A stretch of 9,833 bases of DNA from Planctomycetota bacterium (GTDB lineage: Bacteria > Planctomycetota > Phycisphaerae > Sedimentisphaerales > Anaerobacaceae), in contig JADFHU010000148.1 of NCBI GenBank assembly GCA_022567055.1, positions 1 to 9,833 on the forward strand. The letters run 5' to 3'. Positions 1 to 5,690 of the stretch are shown here, one piece after another (the stretch's first letter is position 1; each line of letters begins with the position of its first letter). The translations under genes were made by a program, and so were the position numbers. The notes under the pieces were generated by a model that did no database searches, was not told the DNA's origin, and worked only from the letters and a program-made list of their open reading frames with translations.

Positions 1-94
1 GAGACGCAACACCTCGTCGGCCCCTCGCCGCCCAGGTCGAAAAGCCAGTCCAACTCGACGCAGGGGTCCCTCGGCCAAAAGATTCCGCTCGTTA
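1..94. other. Unassigned left edge, possible gene end
   Basis: No complete gene is visible. One plus-strand frame is open from base 3 for 30 codons and ends with TAG at 93-95, exactly where MITE copy 1 begins, so it could be the C-terminal tail of a gene lying to the left. A minus-strand frame is open across the same stretch and reads equally plausibly, so neither is called. Neither translation resembles a family I recognise. Confidence 0.3.
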
Positions 95-274
95 GGGATC
101 GGCAAGAAATAAGTTGGACAATTTGGGGTCCAAGTGTGCCCCATATTGGGTCGCGCCCGATTGAGCGAAACCACAGGCGTAGCTGTCCTACGTCGCGGAT
201 TTCGCGATTGAGAAGCGATCAAAGATGGGGTGCAATTGGGCATTCAAAAGTCCAAGTTATTTCTTGCCGGTCCC
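95..274 (+). mobile_element. MITE-like element, copy 1 (180 bp)
   Basis: This non-coding element has imperfect terminal inverted repeats of about 25 bp. The left end starts GGGATCGGCAAGAAATAA and the right end, read inverted, starts GGGACCGGCAAGAAATAA; 23 of 25 positions match. The symmetry continues inward more weakly, ending at a central hairpin (CGTAG, loop CTGTC, CTACG, about 179-193), so a single strand could fold end to end. A second copy at 1079-1257 differs at only seven or eight positions. It contains no transposase, so it would need one supplied in trans. No target duplication is clear: the left flank is TTA and the right flank is CAA. Plus-strand reading frames across it are not conserved between the copies. 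Confidence 0.8.
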
Positions 275-286
275 CAAACTTGCACG

Positions 287-315
287 TTGACATTCTACCA
301 GGCGATCCCTACTCT
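287..315 (+). promoter_or_regulatory. Candidate sigma70 promoter for yqaA-type gene
   Basis: A perfect -35 hexamer TTGACA (287-292) is followed by a 17-bp spacer and the -10-like hexamer TACTCT (310-315, four of six consensus bases). It lies just after MITE copy 1 and about 40 bp before the GTG start at 355, so the gene probably has its own promoter rather than relying on read-through. Recognised by consensus only. Confidence 0.5.
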
Positions 316-343
316 TGGCCCAAAATCAGGCAATTGTGCTCTT

Positions 344-347
344 AGGA
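344..347 (+). promoter_or_regulatory. Ribosome binding site supporting GTG start
   Basis: AGGA lies 7 nt before the GTG at 355. This supports a GTG start for the membrane protein gene; there is no competing in-frame ATG with a similar motif nearby. Confidence 0.5.
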
Positions 348-354
348 CATCACT

Positions 355-1023
355 GTGACCGACAAACAGACAGCGCGGGCCGAGGACAGTCAGTCGGGAG
401 CAGAGCCGCAGTCTGTGCCTTGGTGGCATGTGCACAGGCGTCTGTATGACTGGGTCATCCATTTTTCAAACACCAAGCATGGGGGGACCGCGCTGTTCTG
501 CCTGAGTTTCGCAGAGTCGAGTTTTTTCCCGATCCCCCCCGATGTGCTGCTCGGGCCTCTGGCCTTGGGCGCTCCCAAGAAGTGGGTCCGATTTGCGTTA
601 GCCTGTTCCATTGCCTCGGTACTGGGTGGCATTCTGGGCTACTTGATAGGCGCCTTCTGCTGGGAGGCGATCCACCAATGGGCCTTTTCCCATCTTGCTT
701 GGGCCAAGTTGACGCCGGAAAACTTTAGCGCTTTTGCCGACTACTATGAGCGTTACGGATTCTGGATCGTGTTTGCCTGTGGTTTCACGCCGCTGCCCTA
801 CAAGGTCTGCACGATTTCTGCTGGCGTGGCTGGCATCAGTTTTCCTGGGTTCTTCATTGCCTCGACCCTGAGCCGTTCCGCCAGATTCTTTTTGGTCGCG
901 GGTCTGATGGGGTGGAAGGGTGAACGCATTCGACCCGTCATTGAGCGGCATTTCAACTGGTTGTCGCTGGCATTTGTCGTTCTGCTGATCGGTGGGTTCT
1001 ATGCGCTCAATTGGATCCACTGA
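355..1023 (+). CDS. YqaA/DedA-type (VTT domain) membrane protein
   Basis: This is a 222-residue integral inner-membrane protein of the YqaA branch of the DedA/VTT (SNARE-associated) superfamily. Other DedA proteins are linked to lipid-carrier recycling, proton-dependent membrane homeostasis and drug tolerance; the substrate of this branch is not settled. A hydrophilic N-terminus of about 35 residues precedes a re-entrant-type segment with the family signature AESSFFPIPPD (residues 53-63, with acidic E54 and D63). A second helix-rich segment lies at about 80-105. The second signature GFTPLPYK (143-150) is followed by R174 and R177, and a C-terminal helix spans about 202-219. The start is GTG with AGGA 7 nt upstream. 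The gene stands alone between two direct MITE copies and converges on murA. The family call is firm; the physiological role is inferred. Confidence 0.87.
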   Translation: MTDKQTARAEDSQSGAEPQSVPWWHVHRRLYDWVIHFSNTKHGGTALFCLSFAESSFFPIPPDVLLGPLALGAPKKWVRFALACSIASVLGGILGYLIGAFCWEAIHQWAFSHLAWAKLTPENFSAFADYYERYGFWIVFACGFTPLPYKVCTISAGVAGISFPGFFIASTLSRSARFFLVAGLMGWKGERIRPVIERHFNWLSLAFVVLLIGGFYALNWIH

Positions 1024-1078
1024 CATTCGACTCGGCCAGTACCTCCTTTTCACGTCGATGTCGCTTCGTTTGAGATTA
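1024..1078. other. Spacer between yqaA-type gene and MITE copy 2
   Basis: These 55 bases hold no recognisable gene, hairpin terminator or promoter. The last three bases (TTA, 1076-1078) match the flank seen at the left of MITE copy 1. Confidence 0.4.
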
Positions 1079-1257
1079 GGGATCGGCAAGAAATAAAATG
1101 GACAATTTGGGGTCCAAGTGTGCCCCATATTTGGTCGCGCCCGATTGAGCGAAACCACAGGCGTAGCTGTCTACGTCGCGGATTTTGCGATTGAGAAGCG
1201 ATCAAAAATGGGGTGCAATTGGGCATTCAAAAGTCCAAGTTATTTCTTGCCGCTCCC
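1079..1257 (+). mobile_element. MITE-like element, copy 2 (179 bp)
   Basis: This is the second copy of the element at 95-274, in the same orientation and about 96% identical. It is one base shorter: the central loop reads GTCTACG where copy 1 has GTCCTACG. Its terminal inverted repeats match at 22 of 25 positions. TTA flanks it on both sides (1076-1078 and 1258-1260), so a 3-bp TTA target duplication is possible, although TTA could equally be the outermost part of the repeat. The right-hand TTA is also the murA stop codon read on the plus strand. It lies between two converging genes, so its long imperfect hairpin could end transcription from both sides. Confidence 0.8.
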
Positions 1258-2526
1258 TTACACGCTTTCCCGCACGATCTTCGCTCCCACCGGATTTAGC
1301 CTCTCTTCAATTCGCTCATACCCTCGGTCAATGTGATAGACCCGGTTGATAGTGGTTGTTCCTTCGGCGGCGAGTGCTGCCAGGACGAGGGCCGCGGACG
1401 CCCGCAGATCCGAGGCCATGACTGGCGCAGCAATGAGTCGATCCACGCCGGCCACCACGACCGCGGGACCTTCCTTGCGTAGGTTGGCCGCCATGCGATT
1501 CATTTCCGCCACGTGCATGAAGCGGTCCGGGAAGATCTTTTCGATGATGATGCTGTTGCCTTCGGCCAAGGCCAGCAGGGCCATGAATTGCGCTTGCAAG
1601 TCCGTCGGAAACCCTGGATAGGGGTGTGTGGTAATGTCCGCCGGTTTCACTCTGCCTGAAAAGGCGACGGTGCAGCCGTCTTGATGGGTGTCTACCGTGA
1701 CGCCGATCCGTCTGAGGGTGTCCACGACTGCCATAAGATCTTTGGTGAGACAGTTGGTCAGATCCAAGCGGCCTTGCGTAATGGCCGCGCCCACCATAAA
1801 GGTGCCCGCTTCGATGCGATCGGGAATGATGCGATAGGTGACAGGTTGGAGTTCTTTCACCCCCTCGACTTCCAGTCTGGGGGACCCGATGCCGGTGATT
1901 TTGGCGCCCATGGCATTCAAGCAATGGGCTAGATCTGCGATCTCGGGTTCACAGGCCGCCGATTCGATCATGGTGTGGCCCTGCGCCAATGTGGCCGCCA
2001 TGAGGATGTTCGCCGTCCCCAAGACCGTTGAGCCATAGGCCCCCCCTAAGAAGATCTCCGCCCCCTTCAGTCCCCGGGGCGCTTCCGCCACCACGTTTCC
2101 GTTCTCCAGATGGATCTTGGCGCCGAGTTCCATCAGACCCCGCAGATGGATGTTGATCGGTCGATCTCCAATGGCACACCCACCGGGCATTGACACCTCT
2201 GCTCGTCCGCAGCGGGCCACGAGTGGACCCAGTATACAGATGCTGGCACGCATCTTCCTCACGATGTCATATTCGCCCACCGGATTGTCAATCGTGGTGG
2301 CATCAATCCGGACGCTTCCGTCTGATTGGGTTTCGACGTGACAGCCGAGTTCTCTTAGCAGGCGTTTGCAGATAGAAATGTCCGAGAGATCCGGTACATC
2401 CTGGATGGTCGAAGGACCCGCTGCCAGCAGCGTCGCCGCCATGATAGGCAGAGCTGCGTTTTTCGAACCGTTGATTCTGATCTGTCCCTTGAGCTGTACG
2501 GGACCTTCGATGCGAAATACATCCAT
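1258..2526 (-). CDS. murA: UDP-N-acetylglucosamine 1-carboxyvinyltransferase
   Basis: MurA transfers enolpyruvate from phosphoenolpyruvate to UDP-GlcNAc in the cytoplasm, the first committed step of peptidoglycan precursor synthesis. The 422-residue length is normal (E. coli has 419). Visible hallmarks are the substrate-binding lysine and asparagine in GSKNAALPIMAA (K22, N23), the catalytic loop PGGCAIGDRP with C117 (E. coli Cys115), and GFPTD with D309 (E. coli Asp305). A cysteine rather than aspartate at 117 is the form normally sensitive to fosfomycin. The ATG start has an AAGGGA motif 8 nt upstream (2535-2540). The stop TAA lies directly against MITE copy 2, yet the C-terminus is of normal length, so the element has not visibly truncated the enzyme. 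It is probably monocistronic, with a promoter in the divergent spacer. Confidence 0.97.
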   Translation of the reverse strand: MDVFRIEGPVQLKGQIRINGSKNAALPIMAATLLAAGPSTIQDVPDLSDISICKRLLRELGCHVETQSDGSVRIDATTIDNPVGEYDIVRKMRASICILGPLVARCGRAEVSMPGGCAIGDRPINIHLRGLMELGAKIHLENGNVVAEAPRGLKGAEIFLGGAYGSTVLGTANILMAATLAQGHTMIESAACEPEIADLAHCLNAMGAKITGIGSPRLEVEGVKELQPVTYRIIPDRIEAGTFMVGAAITQGRLDLTNCLTKDLMAVVDTLRRIGVTVDTHQDGCTVAFSGRVKPADITTHPYPGFPTDLQAQFMALLALAEGNSIIIEKIFPDRFMHVAEMNRMAANLRKEGPAVVVAGVDRLIAAPVMASDLRASAALVLAALAAEGTTTINRVYHIDRGYERIEERLNPVGAKIVRESV

Positions 2527-2538
2527 TCCCTAAATCCC

Positions 2539-2567
2539 TTGAAAAGCAGGCTCCATTCTGCAATACT
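2539..2567 (+). promoter_or_regulatory. Candidate promoter for CPBP protease gene
   Basis: On the plus strand, TTGAAA (2539-2544), a 17-bp spacer and AATACT (2562-2567) form a promoter-like pair. TG at 2559-2560 is correctly placed for an extended -10 element. Transcription would start near 2574, within a few bases of the predicted murA start on the other strand, so the two promoters would interfere or share regulation. Both hexamers are imperfect. Confidence 0.28.
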
Positions 2568-2577
2568 TCGGCGACCA

Positions 2578-2606
2578 ACTGTACTGCATGCGCTGGTTCC
2601 TGGCAA
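2578..2606 (-). promoter_or_regulatory. Candidate murA promoter
   Basis: On the minus strand, TTGCCA (2601-2606, five of six -35 consensus bases), a 17-bp spacer and TACAGT (2578-2583, four of six) form a sigma70-like promoter. Transcription would start near 2571, about 45 bp before the murA ATG. Recognised by consensus only. Confidence 0.4.
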
Positions 2607-2686
2607 TTCATTTTGGCGGTTCGGGACATGACCCCTGGCATCAAGAAGCAATTCAGCGGTCGTTGAACGAGGCATTGGATGTTTGA
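2588..2686 (+). CDS. Possible 32-residue leader ORF before protease gene
   Basis: ATG at 2588 opens a 32-residue frame ending with TGA at 2684-2686, 6 nt before the protease ATG at 2693. The frame is open back to a stop at 2540-2542. Its translation is protein-like in composition (for example GGSGHDPWHQEA near the middle), but I recognise no family. There is no good ribosome binding site before the ATG, and the candidate murA -35 and -10 motifs overlap this region. It could be a small translationally coupled protein, the tail of a lost gene, or chance. Confidence 0.2.
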   Translation: MRWFLAIHFGGSGHDPWHQEAIQRSLNEALDV

Positions 2687-2692
2687 AAGACA

Positions 2693-3538
2693 ATGAGTGA
2701 TTTGATTGGCGTGATTGGCCCTGAAATCATGTTTTGTTTTTCCGGTGTCATGCTCTTTGCCTCCTGGCTCTTGAAAACCTCACTCGGTCGCCATGCCCTG
2801 CGTCATACCCCGGTCCGACGCAATGCGTTGACGCCTGCGTTTCTGTTGGTCCTGTTGCTGGTCTGGCAAGTTTTGCCCTCGCTGCTTATTTGGACTTTGG
2901 CCGGGTTGACAACAACACTCCCCGAATGGCAGGCTTGGATAGTACGCAACAGTGTCATGTGTCTGGCGTCGCTGCTGACCATTCTTCTCATTTTGGTCGT
3001 CGTGTGGAGAACCTTCGTGCGTGGCATCAAGGGTTTTGGACTGAGCGTCCGACGATTGCACATCGACCTGGCTCAGTCCGTTGTCGTGCTATTCACCCTC
3101 CTGCCCTTGGTGCTGGCCGCGATCGCACTGACGACCTATGTGGGTCAACAGGTGGATGGCCCGGAGTATCAAATGAAGCAGCATGAGGAGTTGGACGTAC
3201 TGATCAAACATCCCCAGGTGATCTCAAGGCTGTTGGTCCTGCTGCTCGCCGTGGTCGTGGCCCCTTTGGTGGAAGAGATGTTGTTTAGGGGGATTCTTCA
3301 ATCTATGCTGCGGTCCTACCTCGACTGGCCCTGGTTGGTCATTGGCGCCTGTTCTGTGCTGTTTGCTGCGGTCCATCCCGATATAGCCCACTGGCCCGCG
3401 CTGTTTGTGCTGTCCATGGGTATCGGCTACGCCTACGAAAAAAGTGGGTCCCTTTGGCAGGCCATTTTTGTTCACGCCCTGTTTAATGGTTATTCTGTGC
3501 TGAGCGTGTATCGGGAGCTCTATGCCGGCGGGAGCTAG
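2693..3538 (+). CDS. CPBP/CAAX-type intramembrane glutamic protease
   Basis: This 281-residue polytopic membrane protein belongs to the CPBP (Abi/CAAX protease, Rce1-like) family. The three family motifs are present: EEMLFR (EExxxR, E194, E195, R199), FAAVH (FxxxH, F224 and H228) and HALFN (HxxxN, H261 and N265). Hydrophobic segments occur at about 12-27, 49-70, 88-108, 128-150, 178-193, 213-227 and 235-247. The active-site glutamates and histidines are intact, so an active intramembrane protease is expected. Bacterial members have been tied to bacteriocin immunity, peptide maturation and membrane protein processing, but the substrate cannot be inferred here. The ATG lacks a strong Shine-Dalgarno motif (only GAAAG nearby). 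The gene diverges from murA and ends 4 bp from the end of coaB, leaving no room for a terminator between them. Confidence 0.9.
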   Translation: MSDLIGVIGPEIMFCFSGVMLFASWLLKTSLGRHALRHTPVRRNALTPAFLLVLLLVWQVLPSLLIWTLAGLTTTLPEWQAWIVRNSVMCLASLLTILLILVVVWRTFVRGIKGFGLSVRRLHIDLAQSVVVLFTLLPLVLAAIALTTYVGQQVDGPEYQMKQHEELDVLIKHPQVISRLLVLLLAVVVAPLVEEMLFRGILQSMLRSYLDWPWLVIGACSVLFAAVHPDIAHWPALFVLSMGIGYAYEKSGSLWQAIFVHALFNGYSVLSVYRELYAGGS

Positions 3539-3542
3539 CGCG

Positions 3543-4196
3543 TCACTCGATACCCTCCGCGGGCCGCACACACGCTTCGATGACGCGCACGATGCGCCGG
3601 GCGTTGATTGTCTTGGTGGCGGCTGGATAGTCTCTCCAGGCCAGCGATGGGACCTTTACTGAAATGGCGGACGTGTCGGCTCCAATGGCCGCTGAGGAGT
3701 TTGCAATGATCATATCGAGATGCTTCTCGGCCATTTTTTTCTCTGCGTTCTCGTGAAGATTCTCATCTTCCAAGGCGAATCCGCACACGAATTTCTGCTG
3801 TTTGCCCCTCATTCCCTTGTTATTGCTGGCCCATTGCAGGATGTCTACCGTCGGCTCTAATTTCAGTGTCAGAGCCTCTTTCGTTTTCTTGAGCTTCGTT
3901 TGGGCTCGTTTTCGAACCGTGTAGTCTGAAACCGCGGCGCACATGATCAAGCAATCGCACTGGGGGAATAGCGCCTTGACGGCTTCATACATATCATGGG
4001 CACTGACCACCTGATGCCGTTGGGCTGCGGCAGGAAGCGCTAGGGAGACAGAGGCGGTCAGCAGCGTGACGTGATGTTTTCTACCCAACGCACAACGGGC
4101 CAGGGCAACCCCCATTTTTCCGCTGCTGGCATTCGAGATGAATCTGACGGAGTCAATGTACTCTCGCGTTCCGCCGGCGGTGATTAGAATTCGCAT
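3543..4196 (-). CDS. coaB: Phosphopantothenate-cysteine ligase (stand-alone CoaB)
   Basis: CoaB joins 4'-phosphopantothenate to cysteine, using CTP in most bacterial forms, to make the substrate of the next CoA enzyme. Here it is a separate 217-residue protein; in E. coli the same activity is the C-terminal half of the CoaBC fusion. The nucleotide-binding start ITAGGTREYID (residues 5-15) and FISNASSGKMG (19-29, with N22 equivalent to E. coli Asn210) are clear. KLKK and PTVDIL follow in mid-protein, then GFALEDENL and the dimer-type segment ANSSAAIGADTS. The ATG has AGGGGA 7 nt upstream (4204-4209), supporting independent translation. It is the last gene of the minus-strand run, 23 bp after coaC. 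This stand-alone form resembles planctomycete proteins as I remember them. Confidence 0.93.
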   Translation of the reverse strand: MRILITAGGTREYIDSVRFISNASSGKMGVALARCALGRKHHVTLLTASVSLALPAAAQRHQVVSAHDMYEAVKALFPQCDCLIMCAAVSDYTVRKRAQTKLKKTKEALTLKLEPTVDILQWASNNKGMRGKQQKFVCGFALEDENLHENAEKKMAEKHLDMIIANSSAAIGADTSAISVKVPSLAWRDYPAATKTINARRIVRVIEACVRPAEGIE

Positions 4197-4203
4197 CGTT
4201 GCG

Positions 4204-4209
4204 TCCCCT
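4204..4209 (-). promoter_or_regulatory. Ribosome binding site of coaB
   Basis: AGGGGA on the minus strand lies 7 nt before the coaB ATG. It matters because it argues that CoaB is made from its own start and not as a frameshifted extension of CoaC. Confidence 0.6.
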
Positions 4210-4219
4210 GTGAAGCTTC

Positions 4220-4771
4220 TCAGGTCTTGGCAACGAACTGTCCAATGGCCGCCTGGATCTGTTCCGGCTCGGCCATGCGACCCATGCCGACGACGCCACA
4301 GGCCAGAGGTCCCTCCTGTGGTCCGACGATCGTAAACCCCATCGACGAGATGGTTTCAATGTTTTTTTGCACGGCTGGATTGTCCCACATGTTGACATTC
4401 ATTGCCGGAGCGATCATGACGGGTTTTTTCCAACAGGCGCAGAGGATGGTGCTGAGCAGGTCATCGCAGATGGCGTGCGCGATCTTGCCGATGATGTTGG
4501 CGGTGGCAGGGGCGACCACTATGATGTCGGCCCAATCCACGAGATCGATGTGCTCGACGCTGTCCTCTGTCACATCTTCCCACAGGTCGGTGTGCACGGG
4601 GCCGTGAGTCACTGCCTCGAAACTCATGGGGCCGACCAACTGCGTCGCGTTGTGCGTCATGACCGTCTTGACGCTGGCCCCCTCAGCACAGAGTTGGCTG
4701 GCCAGGCCCACCACCTTGTAGGCGGCGATGCCACCCGTTACGCCGAGCAAGATCTTGGGTTTTTCCGCCAC
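4220..4771 (-). CDS. coaC: Phosphopantothenoylcysteine decarboxylase (stand-alone CoaC)
   Basis: CoaC is an FMN-dependent decarboxylase that converts phosphopantothenoylcysteine to phosphopantetheine. The 183-residue protein matches the N-terminal half of E. coli CoaBC almost position for position. The flavin-binding start is LLGVTGGIAAYK (8-19). The catalytic histidine is H74 in VEHIDL. The substrate-clamp motif PAMNVNMW (122-129) contains N125, and the flap ACGVVGMGRM contains the reactive C158. All key residues are present. The start codon is GTG; an AGGAGA motif 8 nt upstream overlaps the rpoZ stop codon, so translation is probably coupled to rpoZ. CoaB follows after 23 bp in another frame. 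Together the two genes replace the usual fused coaBC. Confidence 0.94.
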   Translation of the reverse strand: MAEKPKILLGVTGGIAAYKVVGLASQLCAEGASVKTVMTHNATQLVGPMSFEAVTHGPVHTDLWEDVTEDSVEHIDLVDWADIIVVAPATANIIGKIAHAICDDLLSTILCACWKKPVMIAPAMNVNMWDNPAVQKNIETISSMGFTIVGPQEGPLACGVVGMGRMAEPEQIQAAIGQFVAKT

Positions 4772-4779
4772 GCCGTCGG

Positions 4780-4785
4780 TCTCCT
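4780..4785 (-). promoter_or_regulatory. Ribosome binding site of coaC overlapping rpoZ stop
   Basis: AGGAGA on the minus strand includes two bases of the rpoZ TAG stop (4784-4786) and lies 8 nt before the coaC GTG. This decides the GTG start and suggests translational coupling of the two genes. Confidence 0.6.
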
Positions 4786-5020
4786 AGGGGAGCTGATCGG
4801 GGTCCCGGTCTTCCGGCGTAATATCAAGGCCGTCAATCATGATTTTGTCCTGCAGGATCTCTTGGGTGACAATCTCCATCATGCTCCGGCCTTCAGCGTC
4901 GTCGATCAAGGGACGTCCTCCCTGGATCAACTCTTGCATCCGTTTCTGGATGAGAGCGACCAATTTGAATCGGCCACCTACTTTGTTCACAAGCTCTTCA
5001 CTTTTGAGTGCTTCTAGCAT
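4784..5020 (-). CDS. rpoZ: RNA polymerase omega subunit
   Basis: Omega is the small subunit that helps fold and retain the beta-prime subunit of RNA polymerase. The 78-residue protein shows the conserved core: the helix around KVGGRFKLVALIQKRMQEL (about residues 13-31), then GGRPL, then the helix MMEIVTQEIL. The tail is short and acidic (PEDRDPDQLP). The ATG has GGAG 7 nt upstream (5028-5031). It sits between gmk and coaC, an order seen in several phyla, often written gmk-rpoZ-coaBC. The sequence departs from proteobacterial omega (no RxxLVLVAAKRARQ consensus) but keeps the fold's pattern. Confidence 0.88.
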   Translation of the reverse strand: MLEALKSEELVNKVGGRFKLVALIQKRMQELIQGGRPLIDDAEGRSMMEIVTQEILQDKIMIDGLDITPEDRDPDQLP

Positions 5021-5046
5021 CGTCTATCTCCAATGGTTGTAGCGAA

Positions 5047-5062
5047 TCTTGCCGGTCCCTTA
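5047..5062 (+). repeat. Solo 16-bp MITE end in rpoZ-gmk spacer
   Basis: TCTTGCCGGTCCCTTA matches the right terminus of the MITEs at 95-274 and 1079-1257. The first 13 bases are identical to copy 1, and the final CCCTTA matches copy 2 plus its TTA flank. No partner inverted repeat is present in the 45-bp spacer. It may be an excision or deletion scar, or an independent short repeat of the same family. Confidence 0.5.
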
Positions 5063-5065
5063 TGG

Positions 5066-5647
5066 TCAACAGGCGGCTGATGCCGCCCGGATAATCCGTA
5101 CGATTGCGTGGACCGCCTGTTCTAGGTCGTCATTGACGACTCTGTGTTCGTAGTGATCCCAGGCGACTGATGTCTCAGCACGAGCCTCGCTGAGACGGAC
5201 CTGAACGCTGTCTTCACTGTCTCTGCCTCGCCCTTGGATGCGGGTGTAGAGGGCGTGCTCGTCAGGCGGCAAGATGAAGATCATGATGGCGTCCGGATAG
5301 GCCGCCTTGGCCTGCTTTCCTCCCTGCACGTCGATCTCCAACAAGACGCTCTTACCGGTCGTGAGCATTTCATTCAGCTTGTCTTTCGGGGTACCGTAGT
5401 AGTTGCCAAAGACCTCGGCCCACTCCAAGAACAGGCCGCCGGCCCTCCGACCCTCGAACGTCTCTCTGGTCAGGAAGTAGTAGTCCTTCCCCTCTATTTC
5501 CGCGGCTGCCCTCTCTCGGGTCGTCGCCGAGACACTGAGGCACGTGTCGTCCACTCGCTTCAGAATCTCTGCGCAGATGGTGCCCTTGCCCACGCCCGAG
5601 GGTCCGCTAATCACAATGACCTTGCCTCTTTTGTCCGGCACCTTCAC
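5066..5647 (-). CDS. gmk: Guanylate kinase
   Basis: Gmk phosphorylates GMP to GDP with ATP in the cytoplasm, feeding GTP and dGTP synthesis. The P-loop is GPSGVGKG, followed by the GMP-binding region with TTR, GKDYYF, FLEWAEVFGNYYGTP and LLEIDVQGGKQ, then the lid RGRDSE and the C-terminal VVNDDLEQAV. I chose the GTG at 5647 (about 193 residues): it has AGGGAG 9 nt upstream (5657-5662), gives a normal distance to the P-loop and avoids yicC. The frame is open to an ATG at 5701, which would add 18 residues and overlap yicC by 11 bp with a weaker ribosome site. The usual RPGE after the TTR motif is replaced by AAAE, so the second GMP-phosphate arginine is absent or shifted by one; planctomycete enzymes, as I recall them, also deviate here. 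Confidence 0.95.
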   Translation of the reverse strand: MKVPDKRGKVIVISGPSGVGKGTICAEILKRVDDTCLSVSATTRERAAAEIEGKDYYFLTRETFEGRRAGGLFLEWAEVFGNYYGTPKDKLNEMLTTGKSVLLEIDVQGGKQAKAAYPDAIMIFILPPDEHALYTRIQGRGRDSEDSVQVRLSEARAETSVAWDHYEHRVVNDDLEQAVHAIVRIIRAASAAC

Positions 5648-5656
5648 CTCGTGACA

Positions 5657-5662
5657 CTCCCT
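5657..5662 (-). promoter_or_regulatory. Ribosome binding site deciding gmk start
   Basis: AGGGAG on the minus strand lies 9 nt before the GTG at 5647. It is the best Shine-Dalgarno motif near the gmk N-terminus and favours the shorter protein over the ATG at 5701. Confidence 0.45.
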
Positions 5663-5690
5663 GGAATCGGCTGCCTTGATGCACGCGGCT

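Noticed and set aside
136..345. Plus-strand ORF of 69 residues across MITE copy 1
   Set aside because: It lies mostly in the repeat. Copy 2 has a one-base indel and different stops, so the frame is not conserved and the ORF has no ribosome site.
598..1158. Minus-strand ORF of 186 residues opposite the yqaA-type gene
   Set aside because: It begins inside the MITE and is antisense to a gene with clear YqaA motifs.
1118..1336. Plus-strand ORF of 72 residues across MITE copy 2 and the murA end
   Set aside because: Same reasoning; it also runs antisense into the murA coding region.
4367..5017. Plus-strand ORF of 216 residues opposite coaC and rpoZ
   Set aside because: The minus-strand genes are well supported, and this translation matches no family I recognise.
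5267..5278. CGGCAAGA inside gmk resembling the MITE end
   Set aside because: Only about 8 bases match and they lie within coding sequence, so chance is enough.
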